64,000 bases of DNA from Hyaloscypha bicolor E (lineage: Eukaryota > Ascomycota > Leotiomycetes > Helotiales > Hyaloscyphaceae). The DNA is taken from assembly GCF_002865645.1 (NCBI RefSeq), contig NW_020194667.1:1263762-1327761 (forward strand). The letters are read 5' to 3'. Both the position numbers and the translations under genes were made by a program. Positions 36,206-46,947 of the stretch are shown piece by piece. The notes under the pieces were generated by a model, which was not told where the DNA came from, did no database searches, and saw only the letters and a program-made list of their open reading frames with translations. Position 1 is the stretch's first letter, and each line of letters opens with the position of its first letter.

Positions 36206-37819
36206 ATATAATACTTAAGAAAAAACAAGTTATATTAGGCTATAATTAAAGTAATATAAAAAAAAACAAATATTCTTATTTAATTCAAAAATTAAAATAT
36301 TAATAAAAGAATATTTATTATTCTAATTAAAATAATTTCTTTTCTAGAAATAATAATAGATTTCTAATTTAAAATAGCTTTATATAAAGCTAATTTAATA
36401 AATCTATAACTCGATTTAATATAATTATTTAAAATAAAATATTATAAATTTTTTTTTATATAATAGTTCTTTTAGTCAAATATATTAAAGTAAATATATT
36501 AGTTTATATAAAATTATAATATTTATAAAAAGAATAAAATATAAAAGAATTACTATTAGAAGTTTCTAAAGCTTTTTTTTATTTCGAGTTAAATCTAATA
36601 AAAAATCTCAATTAATTTTATAATAAAACTTCTATTAAATAAAGAATATATTAATATAATAATTATTATAAATTACCTAGAAAAAGAAGTAATACTTAAG
36701 GCTATAATAAATATTATAATAAAGATAATAATAAAATAATTTATAAGAATTTATTATTACTAGTATAGGCTTCTAAAAGTAATAATCTCTAATTAAAAAA
36801 GGTAATTTATAAAAGTACTATAAACTAGAATATATAAGCTATTAAATATTACTTATTAACTATTTATAATATATTATTCTAAAATAAACGAGTTTATAAA
36901 AAGAATAAATTAAATAATTAAAACTTTTTTTATACTTTTATAAACTATAATTAAGTAAACTAGATAACTATTTTATTATATATTAAAATAGTAATTAATG
37001 TCCGAGATATTTTATTTACGAGAATTAGTTTATTTTTTTTATTTTATAAATATTATATTAAGCTAGTATAGTTCTAAAACAAAATTAGTAAAAAAAACAA
37101 AGAACTATTATTTATTTAAATAGTAAATAATATTATATATAGGCTCTATAATATATAAAAGTATATATAAGCTATAATAGTAATAGTCTAGTAATTCTAA
37201 AAGAAAATAGTAAACCGGAAGAAAAACTAGATCCCGGAATTTAAAATTAGAAATAAAATCTGGCTTAATTTCTAGAATATCTAAATAAACAGGCTAATTA
37301 AAAAGCTTAATATAAAGTATATTAAGTATATTAAGTATATTAAGTATATTAAGTATATTAAGTAAATTAAGTATATTAAGTATATTAAGTATATTAAGTA
37401 TATTAAGTATATTAAGTATATTAAGTATATAATAGTTAAGGTAATAGAAAGCTATAGTTTTTGGCTTAATATTCTTCTAGAAATCTATAATATATTTTAT
37501 AATAAGCTCTTTTAGCTAGCTATAATAGATTTATTATTAAATTAATTCTAAAACAATTTATAGCTATAATTATAGCTTATAGGAAATAAAGACAAATACG
37601 AAATTAAATAGATTCTTAATAAGAAATATATAAGATATAATTAGAAATTCTTAAAAAAGCTATTTATAAAATAGAAGAATTATATATATTTTTTCTAAGA
37701 ACTATATTTCATATTTAAAGAAATAATAATATTAGAAACTTAAAAGAAAATTATTTAATAAAAAGAAGTTTTGCCTATATATTTATAAGATTAGTATTTA
37801 TAAATAAAAAAGGAAATAA
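36206..37819 (+). mobile_element. Integrase-end part of outer Gypsy
   Basis: AT-rich sequence with plus-strand integrase remnants near 36650-36770. A possible chromodomain-like tail lies near 37600-37720, based only on faint similarity and low confidence. It ends in a purine-rich tract before the right LTR. Confidence 0.5.
37316..37430. repeat. 9-bp tandem repeat TTAAGTATA
   Basis: About thirteen head-to-tail copies, one with a T-to-A change near 37363. They sit in the decayed 3' part of the outer Gypsy, likely replication slippage. Confidence 0.9.
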
Positions 37820-38045
37820 TATAACGGGTTAAGACCCAATTTATATACTTAACTAGAAGCCTATATTAAATTATATAATATATTTCCTTGAGTTAATAGA
37901 ATAATTATATATTATTTAGAGAGTTCAGATACTTTAAAAAATATAGTTCTATTTCTTTTATTTTTCTTCTTCTTTTCTTCTTAGAGAATTTTATTTAATT
38001 AATTAAACTACTAGTTTTCTTTATATAAAGGCCTGGCCCATAATA
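37820..38045 (+). repeat. Right LTR of the outer Gypsy element (RIP-decayed)
   Basis: It aligns to the 11794-12045 LTR over its whole length through shared blocks such as TTTATATAAAGGCCT and CTTAGAGAATT. Most differences are C-to-T or G-to-A relative to the left copy, plus a deletion around the left copy's palindrome. It is preceded by a purine-rich tract near 37806-37817. Confidence 0.75.
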
Positions 38046-39290
38046 CCTATATTAAGATATATTAGAATATAAAGATTCTATAGATTAGAATTAGTATATA
38101 CTAAATATATAGAATTATATATACTAAGTATATATTAGAAGTAATAATAATAATAAAACTAGATATATCTAATTTACTTATATATTTCCTAATAGTAAAA
38201 ATTAAACATATATTAGAGGCATATCTAGCAGGCTATAAAAAGGAAATCGGAAATAGATTAGAGGTAATAAAAGAAAGAAATAATATATCTTTAGTTAAAT
38301 AAGTATTATTATATTTTAAGGTTAAGTATAAGTAAAAAGCTAATCTTTATTATAGAAAAATACAAGGGTATTTATACTAATTATTAATAGGAAATAGCTT
38401 AAATAATAGTAAGACTTACTTACTAGCTTCGTGGATTTTTACTATAAACTAAAAAGTATTAGAAACAGGCTTAGTAAAAATACTTTTAATATTAATAAAG
38501 TATTAATACTAGATAGTATTAGTTAGATATTACAAGAATTAATATATATTAATACCGAATTAATACTTAGCCTTAAATTATTTCTTTTATTTATTATTTA
38601 ATTTATATAATAATATATTTATATATAATTTCTTTATTTTCTAGTTTTTCTATTAAAGGAATTACTTAATATTATTAATAAAAGCTATTAATATCTTAAT
38701 TTTAAAATAGCTCTTATATTTAGAGAATTTAGTATTATATTTATATCTCTTATTAGAATGCTTATTATAAGCAAGTCTTATAAAAATCTCAAAAGCTATT
38801 TTTTGCTTAAAATAGCCGTATTGAGATGAGTTTTAGTCTAAACTATAAGATAAGTAGCTAAATAAAAAGCCTAAATTAAGTAGAATATTTGCGCTACCAA
38901 AAGTTTTCTTATAAGGGAAGTGGTTCTAAAGTTAATTACAATTAAAGGGGGGAATTGAGTTCCGGGAATCGATACTTTATTGATAGTATTGATACCTTAC
39001 GATTCTGGCATCGATACGTATCGATACCAGAAATTAGGTATTTCTGCCAAGCCTGATTGAGGACGTTGGTTCCTTGCCAAGGAGGAGTCCAGAAAACGTG
39101 CCCGAGATAGAGTCTCAGTAACCCAAATGTTATCCCGATTGGAATGAAGTGAAAGAGGAATAATTATTTCCAGTTAATTCTCTTCTTTTGACTATAAACA
39201 AACTTTGGGTCTTCAATGTCTCGCTTGGTAGAATTTTGTCAACAACGGTCATATTGATTTATCATTTGCTCAACAAATTTTGGTAGCAAC
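38046..39290. other. AT-rich relic passing into gene-island flank
   Basis: 38046-38940 is AT-rich with no recognisable frame, probably an unrelated repeat into which the outer Gypsy inserted. From 38941 the GC content rises. A near-perfect palindrome centred on ATCGATACGTATCGAT lies at 39005-39030. No gene is seen before the OPT relic. Confidence 0.4.
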
Positions 39291-40603
39291 TTCTTCCAAA
39301 GCTGTTTCCTCTTGGTATTTTCTGAGATTGAGGAGTCCAAAGTCTCCAGGATCCTTACACCACAATTCACATTAGATGAGGCCAAGTACAAGGCATGCCT
39401 TATCCCACACTTCCGTTTGTGATAATTTTCTGACGGAACATAAGCCTACTCGCCACTATTTCTATCAACAACATTTGCTATATTCTACGGCCTCGCTTTT
39501 GCCTCGATTGCTGCTGTTTTTATTTATGTCCTCCTCTCTCAAGGTGAGGAGATCTAGATTCGCTCCAAAGCGGCCAAGGGTTCGTTGGATGACAACCATA
39601 TGAAAATGATGCGAAAATACAAAGCCGTCCCCGATTGGTGGTACGGTGTCCTTCTCATTGTTATGAATGCATTCAGTTTCGCTACTTGTCTTGCCTGGCC
39701 AACAAATCTCTCATGGTGGGCGCTTATCATCGCTCTCCTCATTTCGTTCGTGTGGACCATTCCCATCGGAATCGTCTATGCGACAATCAATATTCATCTC
39801 GGATTGAATGTGTTCACGGAATATATCATTGGATATATGCAACCCGGCCGGCCGCTCGCCATGATGTTGTTCAAAACTTATGGCTACATCACCATCGCCA
39901 GCCATGAACCAGGCCCATTTCTTCCTGCAAGACCTGAAGCTTGGCCTCTATCTCAAGGTACCGCAACGCGTAACCTTCTTCGCACAAGTAGTTGGTACGC
40001 TCTGGAGCTGCGTTGTCCAGCTCGGAACCATGGAATGGGCCCTTGACCACATAAAAGGGATCTGCAAGTCCGGCCAAGCAAACAACTTCACCTGTCCCGG
40101 CCTCGCGTCTTCTTCAACGCCTCAGTGATATTCGGCCTCATCCGCAGCGAATTTTCTCGACCGGCTCCCTCTACGGCAGTCTGCAATATTTCTGGCTCGC
40201 CGGCGCTCTAGTGCCCATCATCATCTACCTTATCGCCGGCACTTTTCCGCGCTCCAAAGCCCGCTTCGTCAGCGCGCCCATCTTCTTCAGCGGTATGGGC
40301 CAGCTCCTTCCCGCAATACCACTCTCCTATCTTTCCTGGTCCCTCGTAGAATTTGCATTCCAGAAATTCATCCGGAATCGGTATAGGGGCTAGTGGATGC
40401 GGTTTAATTATATCACGAGTGCCGGGTTGGATGTCGGGTTGGCAATTGCAACGATTGTTATTATTGCTGCGCTGAATCTGACAGGCACGGGGTTCCGGGA
40501 CTAGTGGGGAAATAGCGCACCTGCCGGAACGTTGGATTATTTGCAGATTGCAGTGCAGAAGAAGGTGACGAGGGGGCAAACTTTTGGGCCGAAGGTGTGG
40601 TGA
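39291..40603 (+). pseudogene. OPT family oligopeptide transporter, C-terminal half, broken
   Basis: The remnant matches the C-terminal half of fungal small-oligopeptide transporters, proton-coupled plasma-membrane importers. Landmarks in order are 'SRILTPQFTLDEAKYKA' (39340s), 'FAIFYGLAFASIAAVFIYVL', 'KYKAVPDWWYGVLL', 'WALIIALLISFVWTIPIGI', 'NIHLGLNVFTEYIIGYMQPG' and 'RPLAMMLFKTYGYIT'. After a shift come 'FFLQDLKLGLYLKVPQR', then 'RVFFNAS', then 'IFSTGSLYGSLQYFWLAGAL', 'AGTFPRSKARFVSAPIFFSG' and 'SAGLDVGLAIATIVI', ending at TGA 40601-40603. TAG stops at 39555, 40391 and 40502 sit where family members have Trp. Frames break near 39890, 40100 and 40150. The N-terminal half is absent. Confidence 0.85.
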
Positions 40604-40714
40604 GGTGTGGTTGAAGCTCGTATGCAGAGACCGAGAATGTTGGTCGATAGTTGCGCACATTGATCATCCTCATATCCATCCGTGTCGGGACAATTCATAG
40701 GAGTCCGCATAACG

Positions 40715-42372
40715 TCACAACTCCACCACTTCCCCCTTGACTCTCCACACCCAGCCCCTCTCACTAGCCCCGTGAATAGCCCCCTCGAACTCCACCCAAA
40801 CAGGATGTAGCCTCCTTTCTCTCCTCCTTCGCTCCTCGCCTATTACCCTACACAAGAAACACATCTTCCGCACACTGAACGGCGTCGCTCTACTGGCCAA
40901 AATCAACTTCTCCTTAAACATCTCAAAGTGGCTAGATATTTGACCTTCCAGGTACTCCTGGAACATTGGGAGAGTGTTATTCTGATCTTGGAAAGGAAAT
41001 GTTGCAATGATCAGCGGGAATCCAGTTTCTGGCAGGTCCGAGGAATCCAGGAGCTTCAGAAGTGTCGTATCAATCAAAAGGAGATAATTACTATCCTTGC
41101 AGCATATTATAGGGGTATAAATCTCCTCTTTCCCCTTCAAACTCCGCGCCAGTCGAAGTTTGACATTCTGCCTTAACGTACATAATTTGAGTACTATCTG
41201 TGAGGCTGCAGGTGAGGAGAGTGAAGAGAGGTTATCCAGTTCGTTGATGAGTGTGGAGAGGCGGGCAAGTGTAGCGTTTACGGGGCCGACGGCTGAGGAG
41301 CGAGCGGCGGAGAGCTCGGTGGGTTTATCGACTATGCTGCGCCAGGGTGGGGTATCCAGGAAACAGGGGTGGTGTTTGAGGAAGGAGTCGATGGTCATTG
41401 AACCTTCTTCTGCTTTTAAGAGGGCGTGGTCGAACCCGGATATATGACGAGATGGTCCGCGGAGTTGCACGAGGGTTGCGCAACCACCGATGTGGGTTAT
41501 CCAGGAATTGTCTAGATTGTCGGCCAATATCTGTACTGACTTAGAATTTTGTTGTTGGTATGGGTTGAGCAAGACTTACCTCGTACCAGGAGAGTAGGAC
41601 AGCTGCACATAAAACATTAGATGAGAACACTTCATTCTTGTCCTGGCATGCTAACCGAAGACTCCTTAAGGCCTGGTAGTACTCCCGACGATCTTGGCTA
41701 ATGACTGATCCGTTGGAACAAATTAATGCTGAATACGCGGTGCAGATACACTGCACGGCATCATCGAGAGCTCTGCTGTGACCGAGCCTTTGGGGAATAA
41801 AGGGGAAGAAGCTTCCAAGGTTATTAATTGTCATCCATTGAGGCTTCTTATCGCCAAGGTGGTCAACGAGGCGGACCAAGAGTGAAGAATTTGAAGGCGT
41901 TGCGGATAGGGAGAAGAGATCTATTGGCGTTGGAAAGGTTGATTGGGCCTGGGACTTGCGCCTAATGGCAACCTTCACACCCTTGGGTCGAGATTCCACG
42001 GGTTCCTTTTTCGGTTCCTGGCCTGGTAGCCATTCTTGATCATCTGTGAAACATTGGTTAGAGACTAAATACACTAGAAACTTGAGGATTTCATATCAAG
42101 AGCAGGGGTTAACAAACAACGTGGACGAGTTTTCCGGCTTTTGATCTCCCGTTTCTTCCATGTTTTCACATAGCCCGGGCATTGCCAACCACTTTGGATG
42201 CATTGTGAGCAGGCTGGGCGAGCCCTGTCACACTGATACAAGTTAGTAACAGCGCCTACACGGAAGATTGGGTGGAAGAGAGATTGGAAATGCCCACCTT
42301 TGCTTTCCTCGTGATACAGGTCGCACATGCTTTTGACCTTGACTGGGCAAGTATTTCTGCAGTCTCTATCAT
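40715..42372 (-). CDS. Zn2Cys6 transcription factor
   Basis: The spliced model has exons 42372-42298, 42232-42118, 42043-41580 and 41530-40715, giving 489 codons plus stop, with phases that agree. Introns of 65, 74 and 49 nt carry GT...AG ends and ACTAAC or TCTAAC branch sites. The binuclear zinc cluster lies at residues 16-43 with Cys at 16, 19, 26, 33, 36 and 43 (C-x2-C-x6-C-x6-C-x2-C-x6-C) and the usual basic 'TRKAK' stretch. It is followed by a basic linker ('WKKREIKSRK'). The remainder resembles the C-terminal regulatory region common in fungal Zn-cluster proteins ('SALICSNGSVISQDRREYYQ', 'LLSWYE'). It should be nuclear and bind CGG-type sites. Target genes are unknown; its neighbours are the OPT relic and an amino-acid permease. 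The second donor (GTTTGT) is the least certain choice. Confidence 0.85.
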
Positions 42373-42937
42373 TACGAGTTTCGTAGGGCTTCACTGAATT
42401 CAAAGCTCGATAGGGTTGTAACTGCTTGTGGTTGCCCTTCGTGGAACATGCGTGGAATGTAGTTGAACACTAAGCCACAGTGGGTTCCACCCCGCTGAGC
42501 CGCCGTATTTGTGAACCAATTAGAAGGATCCAGCCCCCAACCGCTCATACCCCCACCCGTCCACCCCATCTCACCACAACGAAATTTTGAGTAGATATTC
42601 GTGATTTACGACCTTAGTATAGTATTTCTAGAAGTTTTTAGCATTTTCTTAGTACTGTAAAAAAATATCTCAAAATTTTGGTGTTCTAACAACGTACAAG
42701 AAGCAAATGCCTCTCTAGTAAGGGGTTTTGATTGCGGGGCAAAGGTAATAAAAGCACTACTTTATGGATAATAGCCGCACTATTAGTTTTAAACGGGCAT
42801 GTAGCTGTCAGGTTATCGAAAATACTATAAAGTGGTAATGTGTAATAGGGTTTGCAATTATAATAAAGATATAATAGAAAAATTATATTTTTGGGCTGGG
42901 CGGTTGGCGGGTTTGGGCGGTTGGCTAGTGGATCCTC
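42373..42937. other. Upstream region of the Zn2Cys6 gene
   Basis: Contains the divergent upstream side of the regulator gene, becoming AT-rich after about 42580. Short minus-strand frames here look like chance. No gene is recognised before the MITE at 42938. Confidence 0.35.
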
Positions 42938-43219
42938 TACGGAAAGCCGTAAGAACGTGATGTCCAAGTGATAAACGCGAAAAACGCGAAACCGGATTTC
43001 ATGATTCACCCAACCAAAAATCGCCCTCGCTTTCCTTTTCCCCCTCTCTAAGCCTCTACTTATAGGCTTTTGATTACTGAATTATAGGGCCATAGCCGCT
43101 AAATTGTATTGAATATTAGTGATTAATTTTCCGTGGGGTACAGCACAGCATTTTTGGGAGGGTTAATCGTGAAATCCGGTTTCGCAAACTTGGACTGGTG
43201 ATCCTTATGGCTTTCCGTA
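42938..43219. mobile_element. Mariner-like MITE (TA duplication)
   Basis: Inverted arms of about 85 bp: CGGAAAGCCGTAAG at the left end matches CTTATGGCTTTCCG at the right end, and GCGAAACCGGATTTCA near 42987-43002 matches its inverse near 43170-43186. TA flanks both ends. There is no coding capacity. The 282-bp length, long arms and TA flanks fit a non-autonomous Tc1/mariner or pogo-type element. It lies about 570 bp upstream of the Zn2Cys6 start. Confidence 0.7.
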
Positions 43220-43969
43220 ACCAATCATATCGTGGTCCTCGTGTAAATCTTGCTTGCGAGGTTACCCTTGAATGGTTATGTAAGCTGGAACTGGAATCTA
43301 TGCTCTCCTTATTCAAATCCGAAGAACCCTCTACTTTATGTCCGTACCATTTTCAAAATCCACACTCAATCTCACACCACCCGGCGAATAAGTCACCAGC
43401 GCATATGAGACAGCCATCTTAGCTTCCGATACGGGGGAATGGCAGAGCATTGGAGTGGTGATACGACGAAAGAAAAGCAAAACTCCGAAAGAACAATAGA
43501 AGGCGTCAAATCACACGATCACACATTTTGACCCCTCCAACTTCCCAAGATTGTCGACAATTGAAACAGATATCAAGAGAGCGGGACTTCAAAGATGTCG
43601 AATAAGAATCGAAGGAGAGAAATCAATCCGATTCAGCCTATTGAGGTTAAGAACTGAGACAAATTCGCAAACTGTACTTCCGACATGACGACGCCTTGCT
43701 CGCTCTCAAACCTCTTCTTAAGAAAGTGGAGGTGTATAAAGGCTCTTTCATATGTCCTTTCGTAGATACTCATCAGAATCCATCTTCAAGCACAAGAAAC
43801 ATTACAACTTAGAACGACTAAGTCAGACATTACCTCCGTGCCAGCCTCTTTAAACCTACCCGGGTCCCCCAGACCACAAGTCGGATCGGCGCATAACTGA
43901 TCTCACAACGTCTCTCGGCCCCGAAAGGTCAAGAATGGTGGGATGTGAGTCTCGGATCCCCTCTCCTTC
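43220..43969. other. Intergenic, no gene recognised
   Basis: Gene-island composition without a coherent coding frame. It forms the upstream side of the decayed hydrolase gene. Confidence 0.35.
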
Positions 43970-44784
43970 ATGTCATTCCTTACTGAACATTCCTCTCGGA
44001 TCGGAGCGGAAGAGTTTCGTCGTCTGCAAGATGAAGGGAAAACTTCCAGGCCAGCACCAACGCTCCGTCCCCCCCAAGCCAGCTATATCCAAATCCCCTC
44101 TCAAGAAAGCGGGCGCGGGATTAAATGTCCAGTCGTGCTTCCTCCTTCCTTCATGCCCGATGGTGTATTCCTCTACATTCATTCACCTCCTAGAAACAAG
44201 GCCCGCATTCTCATTTCGGGGTGCAGTGTTTGTATATGGATTATTCGATTGGTCTCTCTCACCCAGCTGCAACAACTGGGAGACACCTCTCACCATGAAG
44301 ATGGAGAACGTCAAGCGTTTCGGGGAAGCGTATCTCGGGGATCGAACCATGGAAGAACGTCGAGATCCTGCCATACTCCCCCTATCTATTACCGGATTTT
44401 CCGGTATCCGGGCTCGCAGCTCGCTACTCTGGAGGATTTGAAGGCAGAAGCGGAGAAGCAAAAGCCGAAGTTGCTACCTGCTTTGTTTCCTTGCGGGACT
44501 TTGGATCCGTTCATTGATGATACGGTCATGATGAGTTTAAGTGGCAGGTTGCTGGTGGTGAAGCGCTGGTGAAGTTGATTCCGGGAGGCCCGCACGGCTT
44601 CCCATTGTTTCTACTTGAGCGGTTTGAACCCGCACAGATTGGTCGGAAGGCGTTCTTGGATTTATTGAAGGGAAGGCTAAGATCTGTTGACAGTGGGTTC
44701 AATCTGAGTTGTAGAAAGCCATGCATATTCTCTCTATATAAAAGCAACATGAAAAAACAGCGAACATGGTCCGTCGCCCATTGA
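43970..44784 (+). pseudogene. Alpha/beta hydrolase (acetyl-esterase type), catalytic centre deleted
   Basis: Pieces match fungal alpha/beta hydrolase fold-3 esterases. The N-terminal part (43970 on) reads 'IQIPSQESGRGIKCPVVLPP' and 'DGVFLYIH', where the family continues into the HGGG oxyanion motif. Here the sequence jumps in another frame to 'LLETRPAFSFRGAVFVYG', 'FDWSLSPSCNNWETPL' and 'AYLGDRTMEERRDPAI', so roughly 100 residues including HGGG and the GxSxG nucleophile are gone. Downstream, 'KLLPALFPCGTLDPFIDDTV' carries the acidic residue and, after a further shift, 'KWQVAGGEALVKLIPGGPHG' carries the catalytic His. The end is near 44780. The product could not be an active esterase. Confidence 0.75.
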
Positions 44785-44878
44785 AGATGTTTAGAGACTT
44801 AGAAAATCAAAACCTTTACCTTGGTCCACCCTTATTCGCCGCAGCCCCTTCCCCTCTTTGCAACCTACACTTTACCCC

Positions 44879-46947
44879 TCAGAACAAGAAATACCCGAGC
44901 CTCTTCCACGCTGGATAGCTCGCAATCTCTGCCCTCGTCGCATTAATCAACTGCCAATTGACCTCTCTCCTGCCGGTATCAACATCAATCTGACTCGTCC
45001 TCAACCAGCCTGTGCGCTTCCAGAAATACCCACAAATCCAGAACACGATCACAACTGGTAGCGCAAGATACTGTTTGAAGAAATCTTCAGCGGTACCAAT
45101 TTTGCCCATTTTCCCGAGTGGGTAGAGTGCGATGTAGAACTGGGTGATATGAGTTTTGAGTGACGTGTAAAGGGAAGGAATGTGATTACCTGTGCTACAA
45201 GAACAAGGAAGATGAGAATCAAGCCTGCGTAAGAACCGTATACACCAAACACGGCTTTGAATGGGATCTCATCCAGGGTGTGCCCTTGATGTGCCCATGC
45301 TTTGCGGAAGCGGATGTGTGCCAAGCAGATAGAACCCCATGTGAACAGAGCCGCAAGCCCAGAGAGAGCGAGTAGCCAGTCGAAGACTACAGGACCAGAT
45401 GCGCTCAGGGTAACGTAGCCTAGACATCCAAAGAGTAGGATGGCGATTGTTGAGAAGAGAGGACGGCCGGATCGATCGATGTAGGCGAAGAATTTGGGGG
45501 CGTAGCCCTGCTCTGCGAGGGCGGTCAAGGTTCGAGAGCCACCGTAGACTCCTGAGTTGCCGATAGAGATGACGGAAACGAGGATGATGAAGTTCATGAA
45601 ACTATCATAGCCGATGAGACCAGCATCTTTGGCGGCAATAACAAATGGACTTGCGGCGACGTTGATGAATGGGTTGGCACCCAGGAGGCGGTCATCTGTA
45701 GAGCTGACTTTGTTAGATTTATTAGTCTTGGAAGTGGAAGATAGTCTCACCTGACAAGCAACCCGACGAACAGGAGACCAATGATGTAGAACCTGGGGGT
45801 GTTAGCTGCTAAGAAGACTTGAAGAAAAAGTGCCCTACAAGGTGATACGCCAGAACACTTGCTTGATGGCACCAGGAAGAGCTTTGGCGGGGTTTTCGGC
45901 TTCGGCAGCAGCGAGACCGACGAGCTCTGTGCCCGAGAACGCAAAAGCGGCCGTGACGAACACAGCACAGACTCCCTTGAATCCATTTTTGAATGCACCT
46001 GGATCATACCAGAGTCTCGCCCCCCAGTATTTGCTATAAATGCCTCTGCTGGGGCCACCACCACATACTAAGTGACTGGTCAGCAAGTCTTTTAAATCTC
46101 AGATGATATGGCTCACCTAGGATCAGCCCAACGATCATGAAGATGACAACTGCTGCCAGTTTCAAGATGCTAGACCAGAACTCTTCCTCGGCAAAGCCAA
46201 GAACGCCAAAAACGTTGATGATGACGATTGCGATGAGGAAGACCGTAATCCAAACTCCGACGTTGATGTCTGGATTCCAGTATCCCACAGTGAAGCCAGC
46301 GACGACGAGTTCGAGAGGAAGGACGATGGCCCATTGGAACACATAATCTGCAGGGCCAATTAGAGGCGAAAGAATATTCCCCAAGCCGATCACTTACTCC
46401 AACCCATAGCAAATCCCCATGAGGGGTCGATGAACCGAGTAGAATAAGTGTAGAAACCGCCTGAGACAGGATACATGACAGCGAGCTCTCCAAGAGCATA
46501 GACTGTAACATACTGGTCAGCTTTAGTTTTCCACTTAATCAAAAAATGCACTTACCAACGTTGAAAATCATGACACCCATAATGGCGAAATCAATGAGTA
46601 GTGTGGCGGGACCCTTGCAATGTCAGCTTGGGCGCTCAATAATAAACATTGGGGACGTGGCTTACACCTTTATCGAGTGCACTTCCAGATCCAACGAAGA
46701 AGCCAGCACCAATTGACCCACCAATCGCAATCATGTGCAGATGGCGGGGCTTGAGGGTATGGTTGAGTAGATTGTCATCGTTTGATGATGTTCGTTGCTT
46801 GAACGACTCTGGTGTACATCCCATGCGCGTCCAGAAACCCAGCTTCTCATGGGTGACGTCTATGTTGTCAGACTCATATTCTGGGGTGGAGCTGTTGGCA
46901 GGGCTGATGATGCCAATGTCTTTCTCTTGGGGATCTTTCCCGTCCAT
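44879..46947 (-). CDS. Amino-acid permease (AAT/YAT family)
   Basis: Eight exons splice in phase: 46947-46666, 46613-46556, 46502-46398, 46347-46117, 46067-45839, 45792-45751, 45703-45190 and 45139-44879, giving 573 aa. Introns are 46-53 nt. The first ~70 residues are hydrophilic and cytosolic. Helix 1 begins 'HMIAIGGSIGAGFFVGSGSA' (residues 71-90) with the GSIGAG substrate-binding turn of the APC superfamily. Later landmarks are 'GPATLLIDFAIMGVMIFNV', 'VYALGELAVMYPVSGGFYT', 'FAFSGTELVGLAAAEAENP' and 'GNSGVYGGSRTLTALAEQG'. About twelve membrane helices and a polar C-terminus are expected. It is a proton-coupled plasma-membrane amino-acid importer; the substrate cannot be told from sequence. 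GATA-like elements in the 47.6-47.9 kb upstream region would fit nitrogen control but are weak evidence. It appears intact, unlike the two pseudogenes nearest it. Confidence 0.93.

Larger units (their letters stand above)
11794..38045 (+). mobile_element. Gypsy LTR retrotransposon split by three other retrotransposons
   Basis: Similar LTRs lie at 11794-12045 and 37820-38045, both beginning TATAACGGG and ending CGTAATA-like (TG...CA after RIP). Remaining internal pieces are 12046-12172, 19169-21262, 27582-29679 and 36206-37819, about 5.9 kb in all. Plus-strand relics appear in Gypsy order. Reverse transcriptase near 28480-28800 reads 'TYINNILVYLTELKKAGL' and 'NKYKFEIKLIKYLKFIIKAR'. RNase H near 29000-29080 reads 'NFIEYNYKIYNKEILIIIYY'. 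An integrase piece near 36650-36770 reads 'EKEVILKAIINIIIK'. A purine-rich tract precedes the right LTR. Flanks are CCCGC (11789-11793) and CCTAT (38046-38050), differing only by C/T and G/A. It is dead. Confidence 0.75.

Noticed and set aside
42686..43009. 107-codon minus-strand frame
   Set aside because: It overlaps the MITE arm and AT-rich flank, lacks motifs and is probably chance.
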